From contig CABXUR010000003.1 of NCBI GenBank assembly GCA_902515485.1, positions 1 to 64,000 on the forward strand: DNA of 64,000 nt, given 5' to 3'. A program made the translations under genes and the position numbers. The notes below the pieces were generated by a model. The model searched no databases. It was not told where the DNA came from and saw only the letters and a program-made list of their open reading frames with translations. This document shows positions 55,661 through 64,000 of this stretch, one piece after another (the stretch's first letter is position 1; the number at the start of each line of letters is the position of its first letter). The DNA comes from an uncultured Pelagibacteraceae bacterium (lineage in GTDB: Bacteria > Pseudomonadota > Alphaproteobacteria > Pelagibacterales > Pelagibacteraceae).

Positions 55661-57898
55661 ATGAGTACAGAAAAATTTAAAAATAAGTCCTTTAAAGCAA
55701 ATCAATTAAGCAAGTGTCCGTTCACTGGAGCTGGCACTCCAGCAAAGTTTTCTGCTGGTAGAGGTCAATCAGTAAGAGATTTTTGGCCTAACAGTCTAAA
55801 TCTTAAAATTTTAAGTCAACACTCTAGCTTATCAAATCCAATGGATAAGTCGTTTAATTATTCAAAAGAATTTAAAAAGCTTAACTATAAAGGCCTTAAA
55901 AAAGATTTAAAAAAATTAATGACATCTTCCCAAGATTGGTGGCCAGCAGATTATGGTCATTATGGACCATTATTTATAAGATTAGCCTGGCACGCCGCAG
56001 GCACGTATAGAACTGGAGATGGAAGAGGTGGTGCTGGAACAGGCAATCAAAGATTTGCACCACTAAATTCTTGGCCTGATAATGTTAATTTAGATAAAGC
56101 AAGATTACTTCTATGGCCAATTAAAAAAAAATATGGAAATAAAATTTCATGGGCAGATTTATTTATTTTAGTTGGAAATGTTGCATTAGACTCAATGGGC
56201 TTTAAAACTTTTGGATTTGGAGCAGGCAGAACAGATATTTGGGAACCAGAAGATGATATTTACTGGGGATCAGAAAAAGAAATGTTAGGTGTTGAAAGAT
56301 ACACTAAAAAAAGAGATTTAGAACAGCCATTAGGAGCGTCACATATGGGTTTAATATATGTAAATCCACAAGGTCCTGACGCAAATCCAGATCCAAAACT
56401 TGCAGCACATGACATTAGAGAAACATTTGGAAGAATGGCCATGAATGATTATGAAACTGCAGCATTAGTGGCTGGTGGACACACATTTGGAAAATCTCAT
56501 GGTGCTGCATCTGAGTCACACAAGGGTCCTGACCCAGAAGCATCAAGACTTCAAGATCAATCGACTGGATGGAACAGTGGATATAAATCTGGAAAAGGTG
56601 CTGATACAATTAGTAGCGGTATAGAGGGTGCTTGGACACAAAACCCTATTCAATGGGATATGGGATATTTAGATTGTCTTTATGATCATGAGTGGGAGCT
56701 AACAAAAAGTCCAGCTGGTGCTCATCAATGGACGCCAAAGAAAAATGGACAGAAAATTAAAATGGTCCCTGATGCACATGACAAAAATGTTTATCATCCA
56801 CCGATGATGCAGACAACAGACATATCAATGAAAATTGATCCAAGTTATGGACCCATTACTAAACATTTCCATAAGAACCCTGAAGAGTTTCATGACGCGT
56901 TTGCAAGAGCGTGGTTCAAATTAACTCACAGAGATATGGGCCCAAGAGTTTGTTATCTTGGAACTGATGTTCCAAAAGAACAATTAATTTGGCAGGATCC
57001 AATTGATAAACCAAAATACAAACTAAAAACAAAAGATATTAATGATTTGAAAAATAAAATTTCAAAATCAAAGTTATCGGTTTCTGATCTAGTTTCTACT
57101 GCATGGGCTTCAGCTTCTACATTTAGAGGCTCTGATAAAAGAGGTGGAGCTAATGGTGCAAGAATAATGTTAAAACCTCAAAAAAATTGGAAAGTCAATA
57201 ATCCAAAAAAATTATCAAAAACAATTAAAGTTTTAACCAAGATTAAAGATAAATTTGACACTAAGAATAAGTCTGTTTCTATGGCTGATCTAATTGTTTT
57301 GGCTGGTAATGTTGGTATTGAGATAGCTGCAAAAAAAGCTGGTCATAAAGTTAATGTTCCTTTTTCACCTGGCAGAGGAGACGCTAGACAAGATCAGACA
57401 GATGTAAATTCATTTGGTTTATTAGAACCTAAAGCAGATGGTTTTAGAAATTATTTAAATGATGGTGAGTCAATTGTTTCTGCTGAAGAGAAATTAATTG
57501 ATAAGGCTCAGTTAATGGGTTTAACGGCCCCAGAAATGACAGCACTTATAGGTGGAATGAGAGTTCTAGATACTAACTATAACGGCTCAAAACATGGTGT
57601 ATTCACAAATAAACCTGGTTCACTTACTAACGATTATTTTATCAATTTGCTTGATATGAATATTACATGGAAAGAAGAAAATAAATCGGAACAAACATTT
57701 TTAGGAAAGGATAGAAAAACCAAAAAAACTAAATGGAAAGCTACAAGAGTTGACTTAATTTTTGGATCAAACTCTCAACTAAGAGCTTTAGCTGAAGTTT
57801 ATGCATGTGAAGATTCAAAGGTTAAATTTGTTAATGATTTTGTTTCTGCATGGGTTAGAGTGATGAACTCAGACAGATTTGATTTAAAGTTAAATTAA
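55661..57898 (+). CDS. katG: Catalase-peroxidase
   Basis: Haem enzyme that removes hydrogen peroxide, 745 residues. The distal site is [19 protein letters not shown] (Arg, Trp, His) near 104, the crosslinking Tyr lies in [12 protein letters not shown] near 228, and the proximal haem ligand is in [12 protein letters not shown] near 270. The C-terminal duplicated non-haem domain is complete. No signal peptide, so cytoplasmic. Codon use resembles its neighbours but is less extreme in A/T. Its promoter contains an Irr-like box, linking expression to iron or haem. Confidence 0.96.
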   Translation: MSTEKFKNKSFKANQLSKCPFTGAGTPAKFSAGRGQSVRDFWPNSLNLKILSQHSSLSNPMDKSFNYSKEFKKLNYKGLKKDLKKLMTSSQDWWPADYGHYGPLFIRLAWHAAGTYRTGDGRGGAGTGNQRFAPLNSWPDNVNLDKARLLLWPIKKKYGNKISWADLFILVGNVALDSMGFKTFGFGAGRTDIWEPEDDIYWGSEKEMLGVERYTKKRDLEQPLGASHMGLIYVNPQGPDANPDPKLAAHDIRETFGRMAMNDYETAALVAGGHTFGKSHGAASESHKGPDPEASRLQDQSTGWNSGYKSGKGADTISSGIEGAWTQNPIQWDMGYLDCLYDHEWELTKSPAGAHQWTPKKNGQKIKMVPDAHDKNVYHPPMMQTTDISMKIDPSYGPITKHFHKNPEEFHDAFARAWFKLTHRDMGPRVCYLGTDVPKEQLIWQDPIDKPKYKLKTKDINDLKNKISKSKLSVSDLVSTAWASASTFRGSDKRGGANGARIMLKPQKNWKVNNPKKLSKTIKVLTKIKDKFDTKNKSVSMADLIVLAGNVGIEIAAKKAGHKVNVPFSPGRGDARQDQTDVNSFGLLEPKADGFRNYLNDGESIVSAEEKLIDKAQLMGLTAPEMTALIGGMRVLDTNYNGSKHGVFTNKPGSLTNDYFINLLDMNITWKEENKSEQTFLGKDRKTKKTKWKATRVDLIFGSNSQLRALAEVYACEDSKVKFVNDFVSAWVRVMNSDRFDLKLN

Positions 57899-57922
57899 TT
57901 TTAAAAAATAGAAATATTCATT

Positions 57923-58522
57923 ATGGCAACAGTAAGTTTTGATGATTTTCATAAAGTTCAAAATCTTGAATTTGATATTTTAAAACTTAAAGAAGATTTA
58001 AATAAGATATTAAAAAATAAAAAATTTAATTCTCCAGGTGTTTCACATTTTGGAGCTATACCTATAAACCAAATCCCAAATGATAAAAACTCAATAGAGG
58101 GGAACAATATTAGAGGAAAATACTGGACTATTGCAGATGAGACTGGACAAGAAGTTTCAAGAGATGTTGATATAGATGAGAGCAAATATACTCAACTAGT
58201 TCCTGAATTTGAAAAAACTTACTTCAAACATGTATTTGAAACACTTAGTAAAAGATTTAAATTAGGAAGGGTAAGACTTTTGTTGAAGGAACCAAGATCA
58301 ACTTTGAGTTGGCATAAAGATCCCGAGTGTAGACTTCATGTGCCAATAGTTACAAACAAAGGATGTTCAATGGTTATAGAGAATGTTGCAAAACATCTTC
58401 CCGCTGATGGAAAAGTATGGATAACAAATAATACAAAATACCATAATTTTTTTAATGGTGGAGAGCAAGCTCGGGTGCATTTGGTTGCGTGTATACTTGA
58501 AAGTCCTTTTGATAAAATTTAA
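57923..58522 (+). CDS. Aspartyl/asparaginyl beta-hydroxylase-like oxygenase
   Basis: A 199-residue cupin-type protein. STLSWHKDPECRLHVPIVTN near 132 gives His-x-Asp iron ligands, and KYHNFFNGGEQARVHLVACI near 172 supplies the distal His and an Arg for 2-oxoglutarate. This is the pattern of the aspartyl/asparaginyl beta-hydroxylase family. Substrate unknown. It lies 24 bases after katG and 9 bases before the DUF2061 gene, so it is probably in the same transcript. Confidence 0.75.
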   Translation: MATVSFDDFHKVQNLEFDILKLKEDLNKILKNKKFNSPGVSHFGAIPINQIPNDKNSIEGNNIRGKYWTIADETGQEVSRDVDIDESKYTQLVPEFEKTYFKHVFETLSKRFKLGRVRLLLKEPRSTLSWHKDPECRLHVPIVTNKGCSMVIENVAKHLPADGKVWITNNTKYHNFFNGGEQARVHLVACILESPFDKI

Positions 58523-58531
58523 TTTTAAAAA

Positions 58532-58768
58532 ATGGAAATAACCAACGGAATTTTTAAAGCCACAAGTGACATTTATAAAAACAATAAAGGTTCAATATTA
58601 AGAACTGTCATTTATACAATTGGTCATTTTGCGATAGCAATAACAGTTTTAATGTTAGTTGCAGATGTTACATTTGGAGTAGCATTAACTGATGCAATTG
58701 TAGAACCAATAGCAAACTCAATTTGGTATTTTATACTAGATAAATGGTGGGCAAGTAAATCAAAATAA
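58532..58768 (+). CDS. DUF2061-like small membrane protein
   Basis: A 78-residue protein with two hydrophobic segments (about 24-45 and 50-70). RTVIYTIGHFAIAI and EPIANSIWYFILDKWWASK resemble the DUF2061 pattern of a Lys/Arg-rich start, a central membrane pair and a C-terminal aromatic/basic tail. No function is known for the family. It follows the hydroxylase-like gene closely and converges on the SH3-domain gene 27 bases away. Confidence 0.7.
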   Translation: MEITNGIFKATSDIYKNNKGSILRTVIYTIGHFAIAITVLMLVADVTFGVALTDAIVEPIANSIWYFILDKWWASKSK

Positions 58769-58795
58769 TAAATTGTATATATAAATACTTAAAAG

Positions 58796-59239
58796 TTAAT
58801 TGATACTTCCCCAGAGATGTGAGATGTCGACCCATCCCTTATAATTTTCTGTTTTAATATAACACCATTTGTCCTCACACCTTTCTAAGATTAACAGTCT
58901 TCCTTTTTGTAATAGAGCCAAGGGTTTTGCAAAAGATGTTGGTTTTTTGAATAAAACCTTATCTTTGGTGATAATAACTGAATTACTTCTTTTTAATTGT
59001 GAAACATGTATCCAGCCACTATTATTTTTTAGATCAATTATTCGTCTAAAGTTTTCCTTTGTGTCTATTAGTTTAATAGGAAGGTTTATTTTTTTATAAA
59101 TATATTTAACTTCAGAGTTAAAACTTGGGCCATACCTAACATTAACTTTATTTTTTTTTAAAGATAAAAAGGTTTCTGCTGAAGCATTATAAGAAATAAA
59201 TAATATTAAAAAAAATAAAGTATAAATTTTTTTTTTCAT
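58796..59239 (-). CDS. Exported SH3-domain protein
   Basis: A 147-residue protein with a signal peptide (basic MKKK, hydrophobic 6-17, cleavage after NASA at about 21). Two bacterial SH3-like repeats follow: KKNKVNVRYGPSFNSEVKYI near 28 and FKKPTSFAKPLALLQKG near 97, each with a trailing Trp-rich strand (GWIHVSQL; GWVDISHLWG). Periplasmic SH3 proteins of this type bind cell wall or protein partners; the target is unknown. It shares one base with the upstream ThiF-like gene. Confidence 0.82.
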   Translation of the reverse strand: MKKKIYTLFFLILFISYNASAETFLSLKKNKVNVRYGPSFNSEVKYIYKKINLPIKLIDTKENFRRIIDLKNNSGWIHVSQLKRSNSVIITKDKVLFKKPTSFAKPLALLQKGRLLILERCEDKWCYIKTENYKGWVDISHLWGSIN

Positions 59240-59994
59240 TAGCTACATATACATTTTTTTCTTTTATTCATTTTTACTTTTCTAAAATTTAAATTTAATA
59301 AGTCTATAATTAATATTGAGCGTTCTAAATTTTGACCAATATTTAGTATCTTTTTTAATATCTCATTAGCCTGCATAGTCCCCACTATACTAGCCACAGT
59401 TCCTAAAATTCCTTCATATTCACAGTTTAAAATATCATCCAAAATACTTTCTTCTTGATAAAAACACCTTAAACAAGGGTCTTTTTTATTTTTAAAGTTA
59501 AAAGTGAAAATATGACCATCAAATTTACTTATAGCTCCAGTAACAAGGAATTTTTTATATTTAAGACTTAAATCATTAATCAAAAATTTGCTTTTAAAAT
59601 TGTCTGTACCATCAACAATGTAATCATAATTTTTGATTATTTTATCTGAATTTTTATTGCTAAATTTAACACCTAAAGCATTAACTTTAGTTTTTGGATT
59701 AATATCCTTTAATTTTTTTTGGGCTACTTTAATTTTTAGGTTATTTAAATCTTTTTCATCATATAAGCTTTGTCTATGAATGTTAGAGGCACTAACAATA
59801 TCATGATCTATAATTCCTAATGTACCAATTCCAGATCTAGTTAAAAATTCTGCAACTGGGCAGCCTAATCCTCCCATGCCAATTATAAGAACTTTAGAAT
59901 TTAGAATTTTTTTTTGACCTAAAACTCCAATGTCTTTTAAAATTATTTGTCTTGAAAATTTTTCAATTTCTTTTTTACCCAGTTTTAAAGTCAT
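59239..59994 (-). CDS. ThiF/MoeB-family adenylyltransferase
   Basis: E1-like enzyme of 251 residues that adenylates the C-terminus of a small sulfur-carrier protein (MoaD or ThiS type). RQIILKDIGVLGQKKILNSK near 15, the ATP-binding GMGGLGCPVAEFL near 39, the adenylation-site NIHRQSLYDEKDL near 72 and CYQEESILDD near 186 are visible. It may serve molybdopterin or thiamine synthesis; the sequence does not separate these. The CxxC zinc pairs are incomplete: one Cys pair flanks 183-186 and one lies at the extreme C-terminus (KKCICS). It overlaps dut by 4 bases. Confidence 0.85.
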   Translation of the reverse strand: MTLKLGKKEIEKFSRQIILKDIGVLGQKKILNSKVLIIGMGGLGCPVAEFLTRSGIGTLGIIDHDIVSASNIHRQSLYDEKDLNNLKIKVAQKKLKDINPKTKVNALGVKFSNKNSDKIIKNYDYIVDGTDNFKSKFLINDLSLKYKKFLVTGAISKFDGHIFTFNFKNKKDPCLRCFYQEESILDDILNCEYEGILGTVASIVGTMQANEILKKILNIGQNLERSILIIDLLNLNFRKVKMNKRKKCICS

Positions 59995-60428
59995 TTCCCA
60001 GTTGAACCAAAACCATCTTCACCTCTAACCGTATTTGGAAGATCATCTGTTTCTTCAAGATTCATTTTAATAACTGGTGTTAAGACCATTTGGGCAATTC
60101 TATCTTTGTTACTTATTAAAAAATCGTTACTTCCATGATTAAATAAAATCACTTTAATTTCACCTCTATAATCACTGTCAATTGTACCAGGTGTGTTTAA
60201 AACACTAATATTATTTTTAGCAGCTAAGCCGGACCTAGGTCTTATTTGAATTTCAAATTCATCAGAGAATGCTAAAGAAATACCCGTTGGAATTAAGCAA
60301 GATGTATAAGGTTTTAAATTTATAGGCTTTTTGATAAATGCCATTAAATCTATACCTGATGCTCCATCAGTTTTATATGAAGGTAACTCCACAGAGGGGT
60401 CTAATTTCTTTAAAAGAACTTTTACCAT
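59991..60428 (-). CDS. dut: dUTP diphosphatase
   Basis: Trimeric dUTPase of 145 residues that keeps uracil out of DNA and supplies dUMP for dTTP. All five motifs are present: GASGIDLMA (1), RPRSGLAAKN (2), NTPGTIDSDYRGEI (3), DRIAQMVL (4) and RGEDGFGSTGK (5, C-terminal arm). Length is normal. It shares one base with coaBC and overlaps the ThiF-like gene by 4 bases. Confidence 0.97.
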   Translation of the reverse strand: MVKVLLKKLDPSVELPSYKTDGASGIDLMAFIKKPINLKPYTSCLIPTGISLAFSDEFEIQIRPRSGLAAKNNISVLNTPGTIDSDYRGEIKVILFNHGSNDFLISNKDRIAQMVLTPVIKMNLEETDDLPNTVRGEDGFGSTGK

Positions 60429-61633
60429 TAATTTAATTGATAAATTATTCTATCAACTATTTCATCAGATATTTCAGATTTTTTTTTATATGAAAGATTT
60501 TCTGGTTTTATATCTTGATTTCTGTAATGAATTGTTACTTCATTATAATCAGAGTCAAAACCAATTTTTCTATTAGATACGTCATTAGCGATAATCCAAT
60601 CACAATTTTTGTTATTTAATTTTTCTCTTGCATTTAATTCAATTTCGTCAGTTTCAGCCGCAAAACCTATTACAAGATTTGGTCTCATTGAGTTATGATT
60701 AGAAACATAGCTAAGAATATCAACATTCTTTTCTAAATGTAATTTTAAAAAATCTTGTTTTTTAATTTTGCTTTTAAATTTTTTATTAATTTTAAAATCA
60801 GCAACTGCGGCTGAAAAAATTGCTACATCTGCTGGTAAATTTTTTTGTGTAGCAATCAACATTTGGTCAGCAGTTTCTACTTTAATTAATTTAACATCTT
60901 CATTAATATTTAAACTTGTTGGTCCAGAAATTAGAGTTGTATCAAAACCTTTTTTGGATAAAGATTTAGCAATTTCATATCCTTGTTTACCACTTGATTT
61001 ATTTGTTAAAAATCTAACAGGATCTATATATTCGTTTGTTGGGCCAGCAGTGACTATTGCTTTAAGTTTTTTATTTTTTTTTTGTTTTAAAAAATAGTTG
61101 TTTATTTCTGTAGAAATAGTAGTTGGATCTGACATTTTACCTTCTCCATATTCTCCGCAAGCCATTTCACCAATCTCTGGTCCAATTATTTTATAACCAA
61201 AACTTTTAAGTTTTCTTAAATTTTGTTTTGTAGATTGATGTTCCCACATCCTAACATTCATCGCTGGAGCTAAATAAATATCTTTATTTGATGCTAACAC
61301 CACTGATGAAGCAAGATCATCAGTTGTACCCTGCGCTAATTTAGAAATAGTATTAGCTGTTGCAGGAGCTATTAAAATTATATCCGCCCATCTTGATAGA
61401 GCGATATGATCCATTTCAGTTTCATTTTCAACATTGAACAACTCACTGTAAACTTTGCCTTGTGATAAAGAGGCAACAGAGAGAGGAGTAACAAATTCTT
61501 TGGCACTATTAGTAAGTATAGTTTTAATTTCTGCTCCATTTTTTTTAAAAAGTCTTATTGTTTCAAGACTTTTGTAAGCAGAAATTCCTCCACATATAAT
61601 TAATAGAATTTTTTTATTTAACACATTTTTCAT
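60428..61633 (-). CDS. coaBC: Phosphopantothenoylcysteine decarboxylase/synthase
   Basis: Bifunctional coenzyme A enzyme of 401 residues. The N-terminal flavin-dependent decarboxylase has GGISAYKSLETIRLF near 15, LSRWADIILIAPATANTISK near 79 and APAMNVRMWEH near 121. The C-terminal synthase begins KAIVTAGPTNEYIDPVRF near 194 and has SGKQGYEIAKSL and VIGFAAETDEI. The Cys acid in GEMACGEYGEGKM near 158 is catalytic. Order ubiB-coaBC-dut is typical of alphaproteobacteria. It is 8 bases downstream of ubiB. Confidence 0.97.
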   Translation of the reverse strand: MKNVLNKKILLIICGGISAYKSLETIRLFKKNGAEIKTILTNSAKEFVTPLSVASLSQGKVYSELFNVENETEMDHIALSRWADIILIAPATANTISKLAQGTTDDLASSVVLASNKDIYLAPAMNVRMWEHQSTKQNLRKLKSFGYKIIGPEIGEMACGEYGEGKMSDPTTISTEINNYFLKQKKNKKLKAIVTAGPTNEYIDPVRFLTNKSSGKQGYEIAKSLSKKGFDTTLISGPTSLNINEDVKLIKVETADQMLIATQKNLPADVAIFSAAVADFKINKKFKSKIKKQDFLKLHLEKNVDILSYVSNHNSMRPNLVIGFAAETDEIELNAREKLNNKNCDWIIANDVSNRKIGFDSDYNEVTIHYRNQDIKPENLSYKKKSEISDEIVDRIIYQLN

Positions 61634-61641
61634 TTGCTGAA

Positions 61642-63210
61642 TTAAAATACTAATAGACCAATAATTACAAGACCTAATAAGCCAATAATAGATTGGTTTC
61701 TAAATGCAATCATTTCAGATTTCTTATCATTTAGAGCAGTAAAAGAGTTTGAATTTTGAGGAATTTGGCCGCTTGCTAAAAATGTTAAAGCTTGATTGGC
61801 TTTATCCATAATTTCAGGAAATTCAGGTAATTTTTTAATAACTTCGGAAGTATTTTTTAATGTTTCATTTAAATTATTAATAGGATCTTTTGTTTCTCTT
61901 AACCAACTTTCAAGGACTGGTTTTGATGTTGTCCAGATATTAGTGTTAGGATTTAATTTTCTTGCAACACCTTCAACAACAACCATTGTTTTTTGTAACA
62001 TCAAAAGCTGAGGTTGAGTTTGCATATTAAATTTCTCTGTCACATCAAATAATTGTTTAAGTAATTTGCCACCCGAAATGTCTTTTACAGCTTGTCCAAA
62101 AATAGGCTCTCCTATAGATCGTAATGCTTGCGCCAAATCGTCAATTGGAACGTTATTTGGCACTAATCCTGCAACTAGATGAACCTCAGCTACTTTTTTA
62201 TAATCTCTCTGTATAAAACCGAATAGGATCTCTGCTAAAAATCTTTTGCTGACTTTATCTAATCTTCCCATGATACCAAAATCAATAGGTGCTATTTGAC
62301 CGCTATTATCAATAAAAATGTTTCCTTGGTGCATATCTGCGTGAAAGAAACCATCTCTAACAGCGTGTCTTAAGAAATGCTGAATTATATCTTCAGCAAT
62401 TTTATTTGTATCTAGATTTCTACTTTTTAGTTTTTCAGTCTCTCTTATTGAAACACCATCAATCCAATCTAAAGTCATCACATTTTCACTGGTAAAATTC
62501 CAGTATATTTGAGGCACTTGAAACCCAACATCATTTTTTGTATTTTCAGCATATTCATTTGCTGCTGCAGCCTCAAATCTCAAATCCATCTCAAGATTAG
62601 TTATTTCTTTTAATAGAAAAACAACTTCAACAAGCTTTAATCTTTTAGTCTTTTTTATAAATGACTCGATAATGAATGCAAATAACATCATTGCATCGAT
62701 TTCTTCATTAAATATTTTTTTAATGTCTGGTCTTAATATTTTAATAGCTACATCTTTAATTGTCCCATTGTCGTTAATTTTTGCTTTGTGTACTTGTGCA
62801 ATAGAAGCGGCTGCAACAGGTTCGCTTAAATCTATAATTGAATTATAAGTGTCATTACCTAAATCATTTTTTATTATTTCCTTTGCGTGATTAATTGAAA
62901 AAGGAGGAAGACGATCTTGTAAATTTTCAAGCTTAATTGACAATTCTTCTCCTATAATATCTGGCCTTGTTGCTAAAAATTGTCCAAGTTTAATAAAAGT
63001 AGTTCCCATTGACTCTAATGAGCTAGAAAGCCTTTCTCCCTCATTTTTGTTAAAATCTTTGTCTTTTTTTTTAGAAAATGAAAAAGACAAAATTTGAAAA
63101 ATAATTTTTATAGCTAAAGGTGGTTCTTTAAATTTTGAAGTGATACTTAAAATATCTGATTTAGCAATTTTTCTTCCCAATTTAAATAGAGTTATTAGTT
63201 TTCTGATCAT
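61642..63210 (-). CDS. ubiB: Ubiquinone biosynthesis kinase-like protein UbiB
   Basis: ABC1/ADCK atypical kinase family protein that supports ubiquinone synthesis at the membrane. From ATG 63210 it has 522 residues. The KxGQ motif is in FIKLGQFLATRPDII near 72, VAIKILRPDI near 160, and FFHADMHQGNIFID and PIDFGIMGRL lie near 290. A C-terminal hydrophobic hairpin ends the protein. A second ATG 12 bases upstream would overlap ubiE by 13 bases; 63210 overlaps by one base and is preferred. Confidence 0.95.
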   Translation of the reverse strand: MIRKLITLFKLGRKIAKSDILSITSKFKEPPLAIKIIFQILSFSFSKKKDKDFNKNEGERLSSSLESMGTTFIKLGQFLATRPDIIGEELSIKLENLQDRLPPFSINHAKEIIKNDLGNDTYNSIIDLSEPVAAASIAQVHKAKINDNGTIKDVAIKILRPDIKKIFNEEIDAMMLFAFIIESFIKKTKRLKLVEVVFLLKEITNLEMDLRFEAAAANEYAENTKNDVGFQVPQIYWNFTSENVMTLDWIDGVSIRETEKLKSRNLDTNKIAEDIIQHFLRHAVRDGFFHADMHQGNIFIDNSGQIAPIDFGIMGRLDKVSKRFLAEILFGFIQRDYKKVAEVHLVAGLVPNNVPIDDLAQALRSIGEPIFGQAVKDISGGKLLKQLFDVTEKFNMQTQPQLLMLQKTMVVVEGVARKLNPNTNIWTTSKPVLESWLRETKDPINNLNETLKNTSEVIKKLPEFPEIMDKANQALTFLASGQIPQNSNSFTALNDKKSEMIAFRNQSIIGLLGLVIIGLLVF

Positions 63211-63914
63211 TATAATTTCCATCCACTATGAATTGAAACAATTCCTCCAGAAAAGTTTCTGTATGTGCATTTATGAAAATTATTTTTTTTCATTAAATCA
63301 ATCAACTCTTCTTGATTAATAAATTGTTCAATACTCTTCACTAAATATTCATACGGCTCTTTTTCACCAACAATAAATTCACCAATAATAGGAATTAATT
63401 TTGAATAATTTTTATAAATAAAATTTAAATTTGAATTCTGAATTTTAGAAAATTCAAGACAAAGATAACGTCCGCCTGGTTTTAAAACTCTATAAGCCTC
63501 TGAAATGGCTCTATTTAAGTTTTTAGTATTTCTTAGACCGAAACTTATAGTATAAAAGTCAAAAGTATTATCTGGTAATGGTAGACTTTCTGCTGGTGAA
63601 ATTATCCATTTTATATTTTTATAATTTGATAATTTTTTTTTACCTTGGTCCAGCATTCCTTTATTTGGATCCACGCATGTCACTTTCATATCTTTTTTGG
63701 TACTATCTAAAAAAAGCTTACCGATATCACCTGTGCCGCACGCAACATCTATTAAATTTTTATTTAATGAAGGGCCCATCATGTTAATTAGACTTTTTTT
63801 CCAAAATCTATGAACGCCCAAAGACATAAAGTCATTCATCAAGTCATATTTATCGTATACTTGATCAAAAACACCATCTACTAGCCCTTTTTTATTTTGA
63901 AGATATTGTTGCAT
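63210..63914 (-). CDS. ubiE: Ubiquinone/menaquinone C-methyltransferase
   Basis: SAM-dependent methyltransferase of 234 residues. VFDQVYDKYDLMNDFMSLGVHR near 16-36 is the UbiE signature, the SAM loop is VACGTGDIGKLF near 58, and FGLRNTKNLNRAISEAYRVLK near 126 is the second conserved block. Methylates a ring carbon in ubiquinone synthesis; coq7 and ubiB in this window act in the same pathway. It is divergent from mutM, 31 bases away. Confidence 0.96.
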   Translation of the reverse strand: MQQYLQNKKGLVDGVFDQVYDKYDLMNDFMSLGVHRFWKKSLINMMGPSLNKNLIDVACGTGDIGKLFLDSTKKDMKVTCVDPNKGMLDQGKKKLSNYKNIKWIISPAESLPLPDNTFDFYTISFGLRNTKNLNRAISEAYRVLKPGGRYLCLEFSKIQNSNLNFIYKNYSKLIPIIGEFIVGEKEPYEYLVKSIEQFINQEELIDLMKKNNFHKCTYRNFSGGIVSIHSGWKL

Positions 63915-63945
63915 AAAAAAAAAATTATATTCAATATAGTATCAA

Positions 63946-64000
63946 ATGCCAGAATTACCAGAAGTAGAAATTGTTAGACAGTCATTAAATAAAAAAATTA
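63946..64000 (+). CDS. mutM: Formamidopyrimidine-DNA glycosylase, N-terminal fragment
   Basis: The window ends 18 codons into this gene. The start MPELPEVEIVRQSL is diagnostic of MutM/Fpg: Pro2 is the catalytic nucleophile and Glu3 the partner in oxidised-purine excision. The mutM/ubiE divergent pair is usual in alphaproteobacteria. Confidence 0.9.
   Translation, partial: MPELPEVEIVRQSLNKKI

Noticed and set aside
1-64000. CRISPR array, prophage, insertion sequence or toxin-antitoxin system
   Set aside because: No spaced direct repeats, transposase or integrase, or paired small toxin/antitoxin genes were seen; the only notable repeat is the 20-bp tandem copy at 1047.

Overview
The window is very AT-rich DNA with short intergenic gaps, many start/stop overlaps and alphaproteobacterial gene orders: thrS-infC-rpmI-rplT-pheST, nusA-infB-rbfA-rpsO-pnp, irr next to fabA-fabB-fabI, mutM/ubiE-ubiB-coaBC-dut, and helicase-fdxA-carD. 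Together with TAXI-type TRAP transport and extreme compactness, this points to a streamlined marine alphaproteobacterium of the SAR11 (Pelagibacterales) type. That assignment is an inference from content and composition. There is no rRNA, CRISPR array, insertion sequence or phage gene. No stretch longer than about 200 bases is free of a gene.

Layout. 1-4.6 kb: five-gene nucleotide-sugar cassette (rfbB, rfbA, a reductase/epimerase, a DegT-family enzyme with His in place of the PLP lysine, rfbC), probably the edge of a surface-polysaccharide region. 4.6-14.2 kb (minus): glycosyltransferase, thrS, infC, rpmI, rplT, pheS, pheT, lepA. 14.2-21 kb: alpha/beta hydrolase, then gltB and gltD (minus). 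21-28.2 kb: uppP, an EamA transporter, a gamma-butyrobetaine-hydroxylase-like dioxygenase, and aceE/aceF, where aceE carries its own N-terminal lipoyl domain. 28.3-35.6 kb: tRNA-Arg(ACG), a 32-residue membrane peptide, a hotdog thioesterase, a TAXI TRAP transporter with an internal terminator, an aminotransferase and acetoacetyl-CoA synthetase. 35.8-42 kb: Suv3-like helicase, TerB-like protein, ferredoxin, CarD-like regulator with a histone-like tail, a 35-residue Lys/Ala protein, an acyl-CoA ligase and tRNA-Leu(CAA). 42.1-52.5 kb: DedA-like protein, dsbB, coq7, an N-terminally truncated lnt at a deletion scar, metK, and nusA-infB-rbfA-rpsO-pnp. 52.5-64 kb: fabA-fabB-fabI, an irr-like regulator and katG that share a 17-bp operator-like element, small genes, then moeB/thiF-like, dut, coaBC, ubiB and ubiE, and the start of mutM.

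Most of the window is core metabolism and information processing. The points most worth a second look are the E1-lipoyl fusion in pyruvate dehydrogenase, the lnt deletion scar, the paired Irr-like boxes before irr and katG, fadD starting six bases after a tRNA, the Lys-rich CarD tail beside a Lys/Ala mini-protein, and the dTDP-based 3-deoxysugar cassette with a 20-bp tandem duplication at the rfbB/rfbA junction.
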